This document shows, in pieces, positions 17,701-25,913 of a stretch of DNA of 34,144 bases. Numbering within the stretch: position 1 is the stretch's first letter; each line of letters starts with the position of its first letter. Under the pieces are notes generated by a model that saw only the letters and a program-made list of their open reading frames with translations, ran no database searches and was not told where the DNA came from. Both the position numbers and the translations under genes were made by a program. Source of the DNA: Pseudomonadales bacterium (GTDB lineage Bacteria; Pseudomonadota; Gammaproteobacteria; Pseudomonadales; Azotimanducaceae); contig JAQXDL010000030.1 of assembly GCA_029251375.1 (NCBI GenBank), positions 1 through 34,144 on the forward strand, given 5' to 3'.

Positions 17701-18409
17701 GCCGTATCGATGCCCAAAAGGCTTCCACTGTCTGGCCCGACAACAACCGTCCACTGGCGTCAGTAATCGTGCCTGAAATCATGATTGGGTATTGTGTATC
17801 AAGTTCCTCAAATACAGAAAGTGCAGCATAGATAGCTGCCTTTGCATTGAGTACATCGAATATTGTCTCGATAAGAATGATGTCTGAGCCGCCGTCAATG
17901 AGTCCATGAATCGCTTCCGAGTAATCGTCTACGAGTTCATCAAAGGTGATGCTTCGAAAGCCTGGGTCATTAACATCGGGCGAAAGGCTTGCGGCTCTTG
18001 TGGTTGGCCCAACTGCGCCAGCGACGAACCTTGGTTTTTCGTCTGTGCCGATTTCATCAGCTGCTTCTTTCGCGAGTTTTGAAGCCGCAACGTTAATTTC
18101 GTAGGATAAACTTTCCATCGCGTAATCTGCTTGTGAGACACGATTAGCGGTAAAAGTATTCGTTTCGATAATGTCAGCGCCACGTTGTAGGTATTCACTG
18201 TGGATCTTTCTTATCGCATCAGGCTGGGTTAATGCGAGAATCTCGTTGTTTCCCTTCAGGTCCTGCTTGTGATCTGCAAAGCGCTCGCCTCTGAAATCGT
18301 TCTCTTCGAGTTTTAGATCTTGGATCATTGTGCCCATCGCACCATCCATGACCAAAATTCTCTGGGATAGAAGTTTTTCGATGAGATCAAAATTCTTAGA
18401 ACGATTCAT
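14723..18409 (-). CDS. metH: Cobalamin-dependent methionine synthase
   Basis: The 1228-aa product transfers a methyl group from 5-methyl-THF via cobalamin to homocysteine. The order is the full E. coli one. The homocysteine domain (about 1-330) has zinc ligands C247, C310 and C311, identical in number to E. coli. The methyl-THF domain follows (about 350-620). The cobalamin domain carries [13 protein letters not shown] near residue 760, with the cobalt-ligating histidine. The C-terminal SAM-dependent reactivation domain includes [11 protein letters not shown]. Length matches E. coli MetH (1227). No cobalamin or SAM riboswitch was recognised in the 245 bp between it and the divergent nfuA. It works beside GlyA, which feeds the same folate pool. 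Confidence 0.97.
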   Translation of the reverse strand: MNRSKNFDLIEKLLSQRILVMDGAMGTMIQDLKLEENDFRGERFADHKQDLKGNNEILALTQPDAIRKIHSEYLQRGADIIETNTFTANRVSQADYAMESLSYEINVAASKLAKEAADEIGTDEKPRFVAGAVGPTTRAASLSPDVNDPGFRSITFDELVDDYSEAIHGLIDGGSDIILIETIFDVLNAKAAIYAALSVFEELDTQYPIMISGTITDASGRLLSGQTVEAFWASIRHAKPISVGFNCALGADELRPYIEDIARISDCYISAYPNRGLPNEFGEYDETVPEMVQAIQDYAESGLVNIIGGCCGTTPGHIEAFADLATRIAPRQPVAATTDTLFSGLEPFNITDESLFVNVGERTNVTGSAKFARLIREESYEEALEVALQQVNNGAQVIDINMDEGMLDSKAAMIHFLNLIASEPDISRVPIMVDSSKWEIIEAGLKCLQGKSIVNSISLKAGKEEFVEQARICLKHGAAVVVMAFDEDGQADSLARKKEICKKSYDILVNEIGFPPQDIIFDPNVFAVATGIEEHNLYGKDFIEACKYIKSDLPHAKISGGISNVSFSFRGNNQMREAIHAVFLYHAIRAGLTMGIVNAGQLAIYEDIPTELRDKIEDVILNRSDEATEALIEIADRYSGRGSAAKTADLSWREAPVAERLAHALVKGINTYIVEDTEEARLTVERPIEVIEGPLMDGMNRVGDLFGAGKMFLPQVVKSARVMKQAVSHLVPFIDAAKDSKSNSKGKILLATVKGDVHDIGKNIVGVVLQCNNYDVIDLGVMVPADKILKTAIEEDVDIIGLSGLITPSLDEMVYVASELQRQGFDKPLLIGGATTSKAHTSVKIEPCYQAESTVYVPDASRAVGVATQLMSPELKPEFTANLRTEYEKIRIRNKNRKPKGNLLSYTDAVDNKAIIEWEGYTPPTPTFLGTKVFDNYPIAELVDYIDWTPFFITWELAGKYPKILEDEVVGEAATSLFNDAQAMLKHMMDSDLIKANAIIGFWPANSTDNDDILLYEDDERKTVIDKLHHIRQQMDKPNDQANFCISDYVAPVATRLKDYVGGFVVSAGHGVEALAAQYEADNDDYNAILVKAIADRLAEALAERMHERVRKEFWGYASDEHYSNPDLIKEAYQGIRPAPGYPACPDHTEKGTLFKLLDATQKISVDITETYAMMPAAAVSGFYFSHPESRYFGIGKIDKDQVEHYAERKGMTLETAERWLMPVLTYK

Positions 18410-18511
18410 TTAAATTGTCTTGTAGGCGAGAAGGGGCGCAGTTTATCAGCTTATGGAGGCAAACGTTTTGAAGATCTTAGCCAGCCAAGATGAATGTTGT
18501 TCATGATCGCT

Positions 18512-18520
18512 TGGTATAAT
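18512..18520 (+). promoter_or_regulatory. Extended -10 promoter candidate for nfuA
   Basis: TGGTATAAT is a perfect extended -10 (TG-N-TATAAT). No good -35 is present, as is common for this promoter class. It would start a leader of about 130 bases before the nfuA ATG at 18655. Confidence 0.5.
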
Positions 18521-18654
18521 AAACCCCAGCTAAAGCAAGGAATTATAGGTGACGATTAGACTTGGATGGTGTGTCGTGATTCAGTAAACTGCGTCTCCTT
18601 TAGCGCCATATCGGTAAGCATGGTGCGCGTATTTTACTATTTCAGAGAAAATCG

Positions 18655-19236
18655 ATGATCGATATAACCGAACAAGCTCAAGCGTATTTTGTCGAGTTAC
18701 TGTCTAAGCAGGACGCTGAAGATATTGGTATCCGTATCTTTATCTCAGACCCAGGAACACCCATGGCTGAAACCTGTATTGCCTACTGCAAGCCCGGTGA
18801 GGAGCAGGAGGCTGACCTAAAAGTAGAGTATACGGGTTTCACAGGTTGGTTGGATGAGCGAAGCATGCCCTTTTTAGAAGGGGCTTTGGTCGACTTTGCG
18901 GAAGATAGAATGGGTGGACAACTTACGATTAAGGCACCGAATTCAAAGGTACCGCAAGTTTCCGACGACAGTCCAATCGAAGATCGGATCAACTATGTTC
19001 TACATAGTCAGATAAATCCTGGCTTAGCGTCACATGGCGGCATGGTGAATTTGGTTGAGGTAATTGATGACGAAGTGGCAATTTTGCAATTTGGTGGCGG
19101 ATGTCAGGGTTGTGGAATGGTCGATATGACATTGAAGGATGGTGTCGAAAAAACATTGCTCGAACAGTTGCCGCAGTTAACCGCTGTGAAAGACGTAACT
19201 GATCATAGTGTTACGGACAATGCGTTCTACAAGTAA
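18655..19236 (+). CDS. nfuA: Fe/S biogenesis protein NfuA
   Basis: A 193-aa carrier that receives an Fe-S cluster and passes it to apo-enzymes, especially under oxidative stress or iron limitation. The N-terminal degenerate A-type domain (1-95) retains the fold but lacks the full cysteine set. The C-terminal Nfu domain has the cluster motif C150-x-x-C153 in [11 protein letters not shown]. Length matches E. coli NfuA (191). Local clients could include sulfite reductase in this window, which is inference. It is divergent from metH and ends at a strong bidirectional hairpin. Confidence 0.96.
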   Translation: MIDITEQAQAYFVELLSKQDAEDIGIRIFISDPGTPMAETCIAYCKPGEEQEADLKVEYTGFTGWLDERSMPFLEGALVDFAEDRMGGQLTIKAPNSKVPQVSDDSPIEDRINYVLHSQINPGLASHGGMVNLVEVIDDEVAILQFGGGCQGCGMVDMTLKDGVEKTLLEQLPQLTAVKDVTDHSVTDNAFYK

Positions 19237-19275
19237 GACCGCTTTTGCGCTGAGTAAGTTTTGTACACCAATTCT

Positions 19276-19307
19276 AAAAAAAAGCCTGCTCGGTGAGCAG
19301 GCTTTTT
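19276..19307. terminator. Bidirectional terminator between nfuA and aroG-type gene
   Basis: An A run, then GCCTGCTC, loop GGT, GAGCAGGC and a T run make a perfect 8-bp GC-rich stem flanked by A and T tracts. It can stop transcription from nfuA on the plus strand and from the converging DAHP synthase gene on the minus strand. Confidence 0.92.
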
Positions 19308-19371
19308 GTCTACGGGACTAATCGCTATCCTGTCGAACGCGCCCTTATGAACATTGCGAAGGCGCTCGCCG

Positions 19372-20481
19372 TTAAGCCGTCTTATTAATTAGCTCATCCG
19401 CCGCTAAGGCCTTGCGTTCCGACAGTTTAGTTTTGACACTCAGACGGAAGTCTCGGATCATCTTTTCGGTTGTATCCCAATCGACACAAGCATCGGTCAC
19501 CGACACGCCGTAGGCCATGTCATCTTGATTCTCCATAATTTTCTGATTGCCAGCATTGATATTACTTTCAATCATCAAGCCGATGATTGAACGGTTACCA
19601 TCATCAATTTGCTTGGCAACCTCGTCGAGAACTTTTGGTTGGCGGTTGTGATCTTTCTCTGAGTTTGCATGACTACAATCAATCATAATGTTTGCCGGTA
19701 TACCTGCACCCAGCAGCTGCTTCTCGCAAGTGGCTACACTGTCACTATCGTAGTTAGTCGTTCCGCCGCCACCACGCAGCACGATATGCGCATGTTGGTT
19801 GCCTCGTGTATGAATCACCGACACTTCACCTTGATGATTGATCCCCAGAAAGCGATGCGGTGCAGATACTGATTGGAGTGCATTGATTGCTACGCCCAAA
19901 CCGCCGTCCGTACCATTTTTGAAGCCAACGGATGATGATAAACCGCTTGCCATTTCTCTGTGGGTTTGTGATTCGGTGGTTCTTGCGCCAATGGCACTCC
20001 AGCTAATCATATCCTGAAGAAACTGTGGTGAAATAGGGTCCAATGCCTCAGTGGAAGTAGGTACGTTCATTTCAGCAAGGTCCACTAGTAGCTTTCGACC
20101 GAGATGAAGACCTTCGGATATGTTAAATGAATCGTTTAGATGCGGATCGTTTATAAAACCTTTCCAACCAACCGTCGTGCGAGGCTTCTCAAAGTAAACA
20201 CGCATAACAAGAAACAACGTATCTGATACTTCTTCAGCAAGCGTCTTAAGTCTTTTGGCATAATCCAATGCCGCATCTACATCATGAATAGAGCAGGGGC
20301 CGACGACCAGAAACATCCTTGGGTCTGATCGGTCAATAATATTCTTTATGGTAAGCCGAGCATTCGAGACGGTCGCAAGTCCTTTTTCAGAAACAGGCAC
20401 TTGCTGCTTTAGCTGATCGGGTGTGACCAATGTTTCTTCACTTAACACGTTTACATCATCCACTTTAATTGTTGTCATCAT
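19372..20481 (-). CDS. aroG: 3-deoxy-7-phosphoheptulonate (DAHP) synthase, class I
   Basis: The 369-aa enzyme condenses phosphoenolpyruvate with erythrose-4-phosphate, the first step of the shikimate pathway. Hallmarks are VGPCSIHD (metal cysteine C63), PRTTVGWKG, FKNGTDGG, HIVLRGGG and DCSHANSEKDH. It is the AroF/AroG/AroH type, about 20 residues longer than E. coli AroG, mostly at the N-terminus. Which amino acid inhibits it cannot be read safely. Two consecutive ATG codons open the gene. A leader peptide rich in Phe, Trp and Tyr codons, followed by a terminator, lies directly upstream, so expression is probably controlled by attenuation. Confidence 0.94.
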   Translation of the reverse strand: MMTTIKVDDVNVLSEETLVTPDQLKQQVPVSEKGLATVSNARLTIKNIIDRSDPRMFLVVGPCSIHDVDAALDYAKRLKTLAEEVSDTLFLVMRVYFEKPRTTVGWKGFINDPHLNDSFNISEGLHLGRKLLVDLAEMNVPTSTEALDPISPQFLQDMISWSAIGARTTESQTHREMASGLSSSVGFKNGTDGGLGVAINALQSVSAPHRFLGINHQGEVSVIHTRGNQHAHIVLRGGGGTTNYDSDSVATCEKQLLGAGIPANIMIDCSHANSEKDHNRQPKVLDEVAKQIDDGNRSIIGLMIESNINAGNQKIMENQDDMAYGVSVTDACVDWDTTEKMIRDFRLSVKTKLSERKALAADELINKTA

Positions 20482-20516
20482 TTGGGTTCCGAGTTGACTT
20501 CGATAAAAATTAGTTC

Positions 20517-20554
20517 AAAAAAAAACCCCGTTAGACGCTCGCCTATCGGGGTTT
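20517..20554 (-). terminator. Attenuator terminator in front of the DAHP synthase gene
   Basis: Read on the minus strand, AAACCCCG pairs with CGGGGTTT, and the inner part TAGGC/GTCTA extends the stem, followed by nine T residues. It lies only about 36 bases before the synthase ATG and after the leader-peptide stop, which is the place of an attenuator. A 22-bp perfect palindrome just before it can offer competing pairs. Confidence 0.85.
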
Positions 20555-20558
20555 CCTT

Positions 20559-20580
20559 TTAGGCGGTCATGACCGCCTAA
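20559..20580. promoter_or_regulatory. 22-bp perfect palindrome in the DAHP synthase leader
   Basis: The half-site TTAGGCGGTCA is followed directly by its exact reverse complement. In RNA it is a hairpin between leader-peptide stop and terminator. Its later half contains CGCCTA, which can also pair with TAGGCG in the early arm of the terminator, so it could be the antiterminator switch. As DNA it could equally be a dimeric repressor site. Confidence 0.6.
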
Positions 20581-20596
20581 TTTTCAAAAAAGCGAT

Positions 20597-20692
20597 CTAT
20601 TTCTCAAAGAAATAATAGAAGCCGAACCAGAAGAAACCTGTTGTGGTCTCGTTGGTAAACTCGGCTGATCGTTTTTGTAGGGTTAAATTCAT
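20597..20692 (-). CDS. Aromatic leader peptide upstream of DAHP synthase
   Basis: A 31-codon frame starting at the ATG at 20692 ends in TTTGFFWFGFYYFFEK and stop TAG. Six Phe, one Trp and two Tyr codons fall within ten positions, far above chance, and all three products of the shikimate pathway are represented. The frame stays open upstream to 20860, so an earlier ATG (for example MLAERLQ) is possible. The Tyr-Tyr-Phe-Phe codons also form an RNA hairpin with the following GAGAAATAG. A leader peptide, terminator and DAHP synthase gene in this order suggest ribosome-mediated attenuation. No ideal ribosome site is seen for the chosen ATG. Confidence 0.75.
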   Translation of the reverse strand: MNLTLQKRSAEFTNETTTGFFWFGFYYFFEK

Positions 20693-20965
20693 GGCTGCAA
20701 TAATAGCGGCCTGCAGCCGTTCTGCAAGCATTTTCTCGTTAATAGGGCGATTTAGCATGAAATAGAATTGAATTTGTCGGCAAGTGGCGGATATTTTGTT
20801 AATCCAATCTCTAATATGACGCAATAATGTCATAACGCTGCGAGCATGCACTTTTAGCATAGACTGCGAGCATACAAACGCAGCATTCGGTTAGTTTGGC
20901 CGTCTAAGGTTTGACTTATGGACCGAAGCGCCTAGTATGCGCTTTTTCGTCTTTAGGTTCAGATT

Positions 20966-21730
20966 GTGGAATTTGAATTCTCGTATTTACTTCTTGGCTT
21001 GTTGGCACTCACAGGTATTGCAGCGGGCTTCATTAATACCCTTGCGGGCGGTGGCTCAATGTTAACGCTGCCGGTAATGATGATGATGGGAATGCCCGCA
21101 GATATTGCCAATGGTACAAATCGAGTCGGTGTATTACTTCAATCTCTGACCGCGATGCGCGGTTTCGACAAAGAGAACAAGCTTGAGTCCACAGCAATAT
21201 TACCCATGTTAGTACCAACCTTGGTTGGTTCTTTAGTCGGTGCTATTGCGGCTAGTATTCTTCCGGTCATGCTGTTAAAGCCTATATTGCTTGTCACGAT
21301 GATACTGATGGCATTGGTGATGTTGGTTAAACCCGATATGGTTGCGCCGGCGCAAGGTACTCAGGCGCATAAATTACGCGACAAACCCAGCGCCGTGCTA
21401 GGGCTGTTTTTGGCTGGTGTCTATGGCGGCTTCATTCAGGCTGGCGTCGGATTTATATTGTTGGCAGCTCTGGCAGGTGGTTTAAGGTATGATCTTGTTC
21501 GGGCAAACGCCCTGAAAACTGTTGCCACAGCAGTTTTTAGTGGTCTAGCTCTGGCGGTTTTTGTGGTCATGGGGCAAGTCAGCTGGATCCCAGGTTTGGT
21601 GTTAGCGGTTGGCTCTATGATCGGAGCAACACTAAGCGTCAGGTTTGCGATTAGTGTGTCTCAGACAGTGCTAAAATGGATATTGTTTATTATGGTCAGT
21701 ATCACCTGCTTAATGGCAATGCTGTTCTAG
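20966..21730 (+). CDS. TauE/SafE-family sulfite/organosulfur exporter (TSUP)
   Basis: A 254-aa membrane protein with about eight helices in two repeats. The first repeat has GFINTLAGGGSMLTLPVMMMMGMP-ADIANGTNRVGVLLQS, the usual signature; the second has GVYGGFIQAGVGFILLAAL. It reads from GTG with an in-frame stop four codons before, so no longer start is possible. The family exports sulfite, sulfoacetate, sulfide or related anions, or moves organosulfur compounds; direction and substrate are unknown here. A sulfite reductase lies in the same window but not in the same operon. Confidence 0.9.
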   Translation: MEFEFSYLLLGLLALTGIAAGFINTLAGGGSMLTLPVMMMMGMPADIANGTNRVGVLLQSLTAMRGFDKENKLESTAILPMLVPTLVGSLVGAIAASILPVMLLKPILLVTMILMALVMLVKPDMVAPAQGTQAHKLRDKPSAVLGLFLAGVYGGFIQAGVGFILLAALAGGLRYDLVRANALKTVATAVFSGLALAVFVVMGQVSWIPGLVLAVGSMIGATLSVRFAISVSQTVLKWILFIMVSITCLMAMLF

Positions 21731-21845
21731 CGCATGTTTATCGCTAGGGGGCGTTGAGCCGAGCAGCAAACCAACATAATAAAATTAGTCGATCTATCAT
21801 CCAACCCCTAGGCTGATAGGATAATTCTAAAAACATCACAGGAAC

Positions 21846-23549
21846 ATGTCGAAAGGCAGCGTAGATAAAATGTCAGATGAGATAGAAAAGTACCCACCGA
21901 ATTTTATTCGAAATATTATTGAGAAAGACGTTGGTGAGGGCAAAAATGGTGGTCAGGTTGTCACGCGATTTCCTCCCGAACCAAATGGTTTCCTACATAT
22001 CGGCCATGCTAAAGCGATCTGCCTAAGTTTTGGTGTCGCAAAGGAATTCTCCGGTAAGACATATTTAAGATTCGACGACACAAACCCTATTAAAGAAGAC
22101 ACACGCTTTATTGACGCAATGAAAGAGGATATTGCTTGGCTCGGTTTCCAGTGGCATGAAATTCGTAACGCTTCTGACTACTTTGAGCAGCTGTATCAGT
22201 TTGCTGAGCAATTAATTCAAGAAGACAAAGCGTACGTTGACTCAAGCACAGCAGATCAGATTAGAGAAATGCGAGGTACATTGACCAGCCCAGGCACGGC
22301 AAGCGAATACAGAGGCCGGTCGATTGACGAGAACCTTGATCTTTTTAGGCGCATGAGAGCGGGGGAGTTTGCTGACGGCGAACACATACTCAGACTTAAG
22401 ATTGACTTGGCGTCGCCCAATATCAACCTACGCGATCCGGCCATTTATCGGATCCGTCACGTTGAGCATCATCAAACAGGTAACGCATGGTGTATCTATC
22501 CTCTCTATGACTACACTCACTGTATTTCTGATTCACTCGAAGGCATTACACACTCGTTGTGCGATTTGAGCTTTGAGGATCATCGGCCACTTTACGACTG
22601 GGTTCTAGACCAGTTAAAAATGAATTGCCATCCTCAGCAAATCGAGTTTTCGCGTCTGAACCTGCAGTACACAGTCATGAGCAAAAGAAAGCTCAAACAA
22701 TTGGTCGAAGAAGATTTAGTAGATGGATGGGATGATCCTAGGCTGCCAACCATTGCTGGATTGAGACGCAAGGGTTACACGGCTGATTCTATTCGGGATT
22801 TTTGTCGTCGTATTGGGGTCACAAAGAGTGATAACAATGTTGAGTTGGCTATGCTCGAGAGCTGCATAAGAGACGACCTTGAAAGTTCGTCGCCGAGAGT
22901 CATGGGTGTGCTAAAACCACTTAAAATAGTGATCGAAAATTACCCTGAAGGCAAGATAGAAGAACTGACGGTGCCGAATCATCCGAAAGATGAATCTTTA
23001 GGCGAGAGGATTGTGCATTTCAGTCGTGAGATCTTCATTGATCAAGAAGACTTTCGCGAAGAAGCTAATCGTAAGTACAAACGACTCGTTGCAGGTGGTG
23101 AAGTGAGGCTGCGTTACGGTTATGTCATCAAGGCTGAGGAAGCGATAAAAGATTCGGATGGCAACATCACTGAACTACGTTGTTCCTACGACCCTGACAC
23201 CCTGGGTCAAAACCCGGAAGGTCGAAAAGTTCGCGGTGTTATTCACTGGGTTTCTGCAGAGAAAGCACAAAGCGCCGAAATTAGGCTTTATGAACCAACC
23301 TTTACGGTCGATTTTCCTGATGCCTCTGATGAGGATTATCACGACTTGATGAATCCAACTTCTCTTGTGGTACATCAAGGTTATGTGGAGGCAAGTTTAG
23401 GAAAGGCGAGCGTCGATGAACGCTTTCAATTTGAGCGGGAGGGCTATTTTTGTATCGACAGGAATGACTCAAAACCGGAAGCCTTGATTTTTAACCGAAT
23501 AGTAGGGCTTAGAGATACGTGGGCAAAGATCGAGAATAAGCCTGCTTGA
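21846..23549 (+). CDS. glnS: Glutaminyl-tRNA synthetase
   Basis: The 567-aa class I enzyme charges tRNA-Gln. The HIGH motif is in [10 protein letters not shown], preceded by FPPEPNGF, and the KMSKS-equivalent is VMSKRKL near residue 277. Two C-terminal beta-barrels recognise the anticodon. It is about 13 residues longer than E. coli GlnS at the N-terminus; an internal Met at codon 10 is an alternative start, but AGGA lies properly before the first ATG. The gene ends with adjacent TGA-TAG and is followed by a terminator and a 15-bp tandem repeat. Confidence 0.97.
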   Translation: MSKGSVDKMSDEIEKYPPNFIRNIIEKDVGEGKNGGQVVTRFPPEPNGFLHIGHAKAICLSFGVAKEFSGKTYLRFDDTNPIKEDTRFIDAMKEDIAWLGFQWHEIRNASDYFEQLYQFAEQLIQEDKAYVDSSTADQIREMRGTLTSPGTASEYRGRSIDENLDLFRRMRAGEFADGEHILRLKIDLASPNINLRDPAIYRIRHVEHHQTGNAWCIYPLYDYTHCISDSLEGITHSLCDLSFEDHRPLYDWVLDQLKMNCHPQQIEFSRLNLQYTVMSKRKLKQLVEEDLVDGWDDPRLPTIAGLRRKGYTADSIRDFCRRIGVTKSDNNVELAMLESCIRDDLESSSPRVMGVLKPLKIVIENYPEGKIEELTVPNHPKDESLGERIVHFSREIFIDQEDFREEANRKYKRLVAGGEVRLRYGYVIKAEEAIKDSDGNITELRCSYDPDTLGQNPEGRKVRGVIHWVSAEKAQSAEIRLYEPTFTVDFPDASDEDYHDLMNPTSLVVHQGYVEASLGKASVDERFQFEREGYFCIDRNDSKPEALIFNRIVGLRDTWAKIENKPA

Positions 23550-23550
23550 T

Positions 23551-23577
23551 AGGGTTAATGTTGTGATAGCCCTTTTT
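23551..23577 (+). terminator. Probable terminator of glnS
   Basis: AGGGTT (23551-23556) pairs with AGCCCT (23568-23573), one G-T pair included, and is followed by TTTT. It begins two bases after the glnS stop. The stem is short, so strength is moderate. Confidence 0.55.
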
Positions 23578-23581
23578 AGGC

Positions 23582-23641
23582 ATAGCCCCTCCTGAGATAG
23601 CCCCTCTTGAGATAGCCGCTCTTGAGATAGCCTCTGTTGGG
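23582..23641. repeat. 15-bp tandem repeat downstream of glnS
   Basis: Four head-to-tail units of ATAGCCSCTCTTGAG-type occupy 23582-23596, 23597-23611, 23612-23626 and 23627-23641. The middle two differ at one base and the last is more diverged. It lies between glnS and the LLM oxidoreductase gene. Its core TCTTGA-ATAG resembles the 14-bp repeat at the end of glyA. Confidence 0.88.
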
Positions 23642-23718
23642 TTGAGCCGGGTTATTAAACATTATTACTGACCATCACTGGTTCAGGATAAGAGAAACAT
23701 TTGGACGAGGACAACACG

Positions 23719-24570
23719 ATGAAATTTGGATTAATCCCAGTAAATATTGGCGTTGAATCTTCCGAACAAATGATTGGCATGGCACAATTAGCGGAATCCA
23801 AGGGTTTCGAATCGGTGTGGACGTTCGAACACGTCATCGTACCGATGGACTACCAATCTAAGTACCCCTATAACGCGTCTGGTAAAATGGGTGCCGATCC
23901 GGAATCCAACTTTGTTGATCCGTTGATAGCACTGACGGCAATCGCCGCGAGCACCTCAAAAATCCGTTTGGGTACAGGGGTCAATATATTGAGTCAGGTT
24001 AATCCTCTTTATATGGCAAAACAGGCTGCTAGCATCGATATGATATCGAACGGACGCTTTATGTTAGGCGTCGGTATTGGATGGCTTCGAGAAGAATTTG
24101 AAGCACTTGGCGTGCCCTTCGAAAAACGCGGCGCTCGATTTGATGACTATGTTGCCGCCATGAGAAAAGTTTGGTCAGGCGACGTTGTTGAGCATCAAAG
24201 TGAGTTTATTAATTGGTCGGGTTTTAAGAGCTATCCCATTCCAAAGCAAAGCCCACTGCCTGTTATTATGGGCGGCATTAAGGGCAAAATTCACGAACGC
24301 ATAGCGACTTTAGGTGACGGCTGGTATGCCCCAGTGAGTGATCCTGCGGAATTGAGAGGGCACCTAGATAAGATTAGAGCGAAGTGCGATGAGATTGGCA
24401 GAGACTTCTCTGAGATAGAAATAACATGTATGTGGCCTGGTGTTGGGGGTCCTGAAGCTGTCGAAGCGCTCGAGGTTGCTGGCGCTCACAGATTAGTTGT
24501 GCCCGTTATGGCGCTAGGCCCAGATCCTGTTGCTGGTATCAGCAAACTTGCTGAAGAGCTAATCGATTAG
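23719..24570 (+). CDS. LLM-class (luciferase-like) F420/FMN-dependent oxidoreductase
   Basis: I place the start at the ATG 23719, preceded by GAGG at a good distance, rather than at the TTG 18 bases earlier; the protein is then 283 aa. It has the luciferase-like TIM barrel: GLIPVNIGV at the N-terminus, FESVWTFEHV, IRLGTGVNILSQVNPLYMAKQAASIDMISNGRFMLGVGIGW, and a C-terminal domain. This pattern fits the F420-dependent TIGR03619-like group, though related proteins use FMN. Substrate unknown. A threonine/serine dehydratase gene follows 40 bp later on the same strand. Confidence 0.87.
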   Translation: MKFGLIPVNIGVESSEQMIGMAQLAESKGFESVWTFEHVIVPMDYQSKYPYNASGKMGADPESNFVDPLIALTAIAASTSKIRLGTGVNILSQVNPLYMAKQAASIDMISNGRFMLGVGIGWLREEFEALGVPFEKRGARFDDYVAAMRKVWSGDVVEHQSEFINWSGFKSYPIPKQSPLPVIMGGIKGKIHERIATLGDGWYAPVSDPAELRGHLDKIRAKCDEIGRDFSEIEITCMWPGVGGPEAVEALEVAGAHRLVVPVMALGPDPVAGISKLAEELID

Positions 24571-24610
24571 AATAAAAGTGTGGCGTAGAACAGAATGGGA
24601 TGTCGCTTAG

Positions 24611-25549
24611 ATGAAAATTGACTATGACGCTATCGTGCAGGCCAGCACCAGAATTTCCGCTCATATCAATACCACGCCGGTTCTAACGTCTAGCGCGCTA
24701 GACGAATTGACCGGTGCTGCGCTGTTTTTTAAAGCGGAACACTTGCAAAAAGTCGGTGCATTTAAGGCAAGAGGCGCGATTAATGCGGTTCTTAATCTCG
24801 AATTATCTGAGCGAGTGAACGGGGTTGCCACACATTCTTCGGGTAACCATGGCGCTGCTTTGGCGCGTGCTGCCAAGATCGTCGGGATCCCTGCTTATAT
24901 CGTCGTTCCTAATAACGCCAACGAAATCAAGAAGGCGGCGATCCTATCTTATGGCGGTGTGGTCATCGAGTGCGAGTCTACGCTTGAGGCAAGGGAAGAG
25001 ATGCTGGCGCAGGTTATCGACAAGCATAATGCGATGCCTATTCCTCCTTACGATCATGAAGATATCATTGTTGGCCAAGGTACCGCAGCTTTAGAACTTC
25101 TGAGGCAAGTGCCGAGTTTGACCCGATTTGTAATACCTGTTGGAGGAGGAGGCCTGCTAGCGGGCTCATCCATCGCAGCAATGCAGACCGAAAGTATTCA
25201 GGTTTATGGCGCTGAACCAGCAGCGGCGGACGATGCGTATCGCTCCTTTCAATCAGGTATTCGGGTTAAGAGTCATACACCCGACACCATTGCTGATGGT
25301 CTCAGAACGACCCTCGGCGAGCTGAATTTTGAAATTATAAAGGACAACGTGACAGATATTTTGTTGGTCACAGAAGAGGAAATCACGGATGCGATGAAGT
25401 TGCTATGGACGCGTTTGAAACAAGTGGTTGAACCCTCAGCGGCAGTCACCCTAGCAGCCGTCATTCGATACCCAGAGCTCTTCAATAATGAACGTGTTGG
25501 CATCGTGCTCACAGGCGGCAATATTGATCCTGACAACCTACCGTTCTAG
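24611..25549 (+). CDS. Threonine/serine dehydratase (PLP fold type II, IlvA/serine racemase-like)
   Basis: A 312-aa enzyme of the short, catabolic type without the C-terminal ACT-like regulatory domain. The PLP lysine is K52 in GAFKARGA. Substrate loop SSGNHGAA is at 77-83, and the tetraglycine phosphate loop GGGG at 178-181. It deaminates threonine or serine to 2-oxoacid and ammonia, or racemises serine; the sequence does not settle which. The 40-bp gap to the LLM gene suggests cotranscription. Confidence 0.9.
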   Translation: MKIDYDAIVQASTRISAHINTTPVLTSSALDELTGAALFFKAEHLQKVGAFKARGAINAVLNLELSERVNGVATHSSGNHGAALARAAKIVGIPAYIVVPNNANEIKKAAILSYGGVVIECESTLEAREEMLAQVIDKHNAMPIPPYDHEDIIVGQGTAALELLRQVPSLTRFVIPVGGGGLLAGSSIAAMQTESIQVYGAEPAAADDAYRSFQSGIRVKSHTPDTIADGLRTTLGELNFEIIKDNVTDILLVTEEEITDAMKLLWTRLKQVVEPSAAVTLAAVIRYPELFNNERVGIVLTGGNIDPDNLPF

Positions 25550-25913
25550 TAGATAGTGTCCTATCAAAAGTAAACGTTCATGACGTTTTGCAGATAGTAT
25601 CGAGTCGACAACGCTCAGATTCAGTTAGTTTCAAATGTCCCGGGTTTTGTCTGCTAGCTTGCCGATGTTTCAGGATTGCTGCGTATCATATTTTGAAATT
25701 ATTTGACCGCCTATTACGCCATCAAATATACCGTTGCCTTCAAGTAACAGCTGGGCTGCAACGCCTAAACGCGTTTCCAATTAAGCCGCCAAACTGACGG
25801 CTGCAGGCTTATAACTTGACTGCGCGCCCTAATGAATGTCGATATTCAATATAGGCTTTTCATCCTTCGTTAAGTACGGATGGATGTAAAGGCGGCGTTT
25901 ATCTGATGAAGAA
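25550..25913. other. 364-bp intergenic region, convergent genes, no gene seen
   Basis: Nothing convincing is coded. A two-part hairpin is present: TAAGCC (25782-25787) with GGCTTA (25806-25811) and inner GCC/GGC. No T tract follows on either side, so it is at best an RNA end structure between the dehydratase and the M50-like gene. Confidence 0.5.

Noticed and set aside
18410-18654. Possible cobalamin or SAM riboswitch in front of metH
   Set aside because: I looked for a B12-box-like or SAM-box pattern on the minus strand and found none; the leader is also short.
20693-20860. N-terminal extension of the aromatic leader frame (87 codons in all)
   Set aside because: The frame is open but its composition is unremarkable; a short leader starting at 20692 or slightly upstream explains the signal better.
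25588-25797. 69-codon plus-strand frame after the dehydratase gene
   Set aside because: No ribosome site, high Arg/Cys content, no recognisable pattern.
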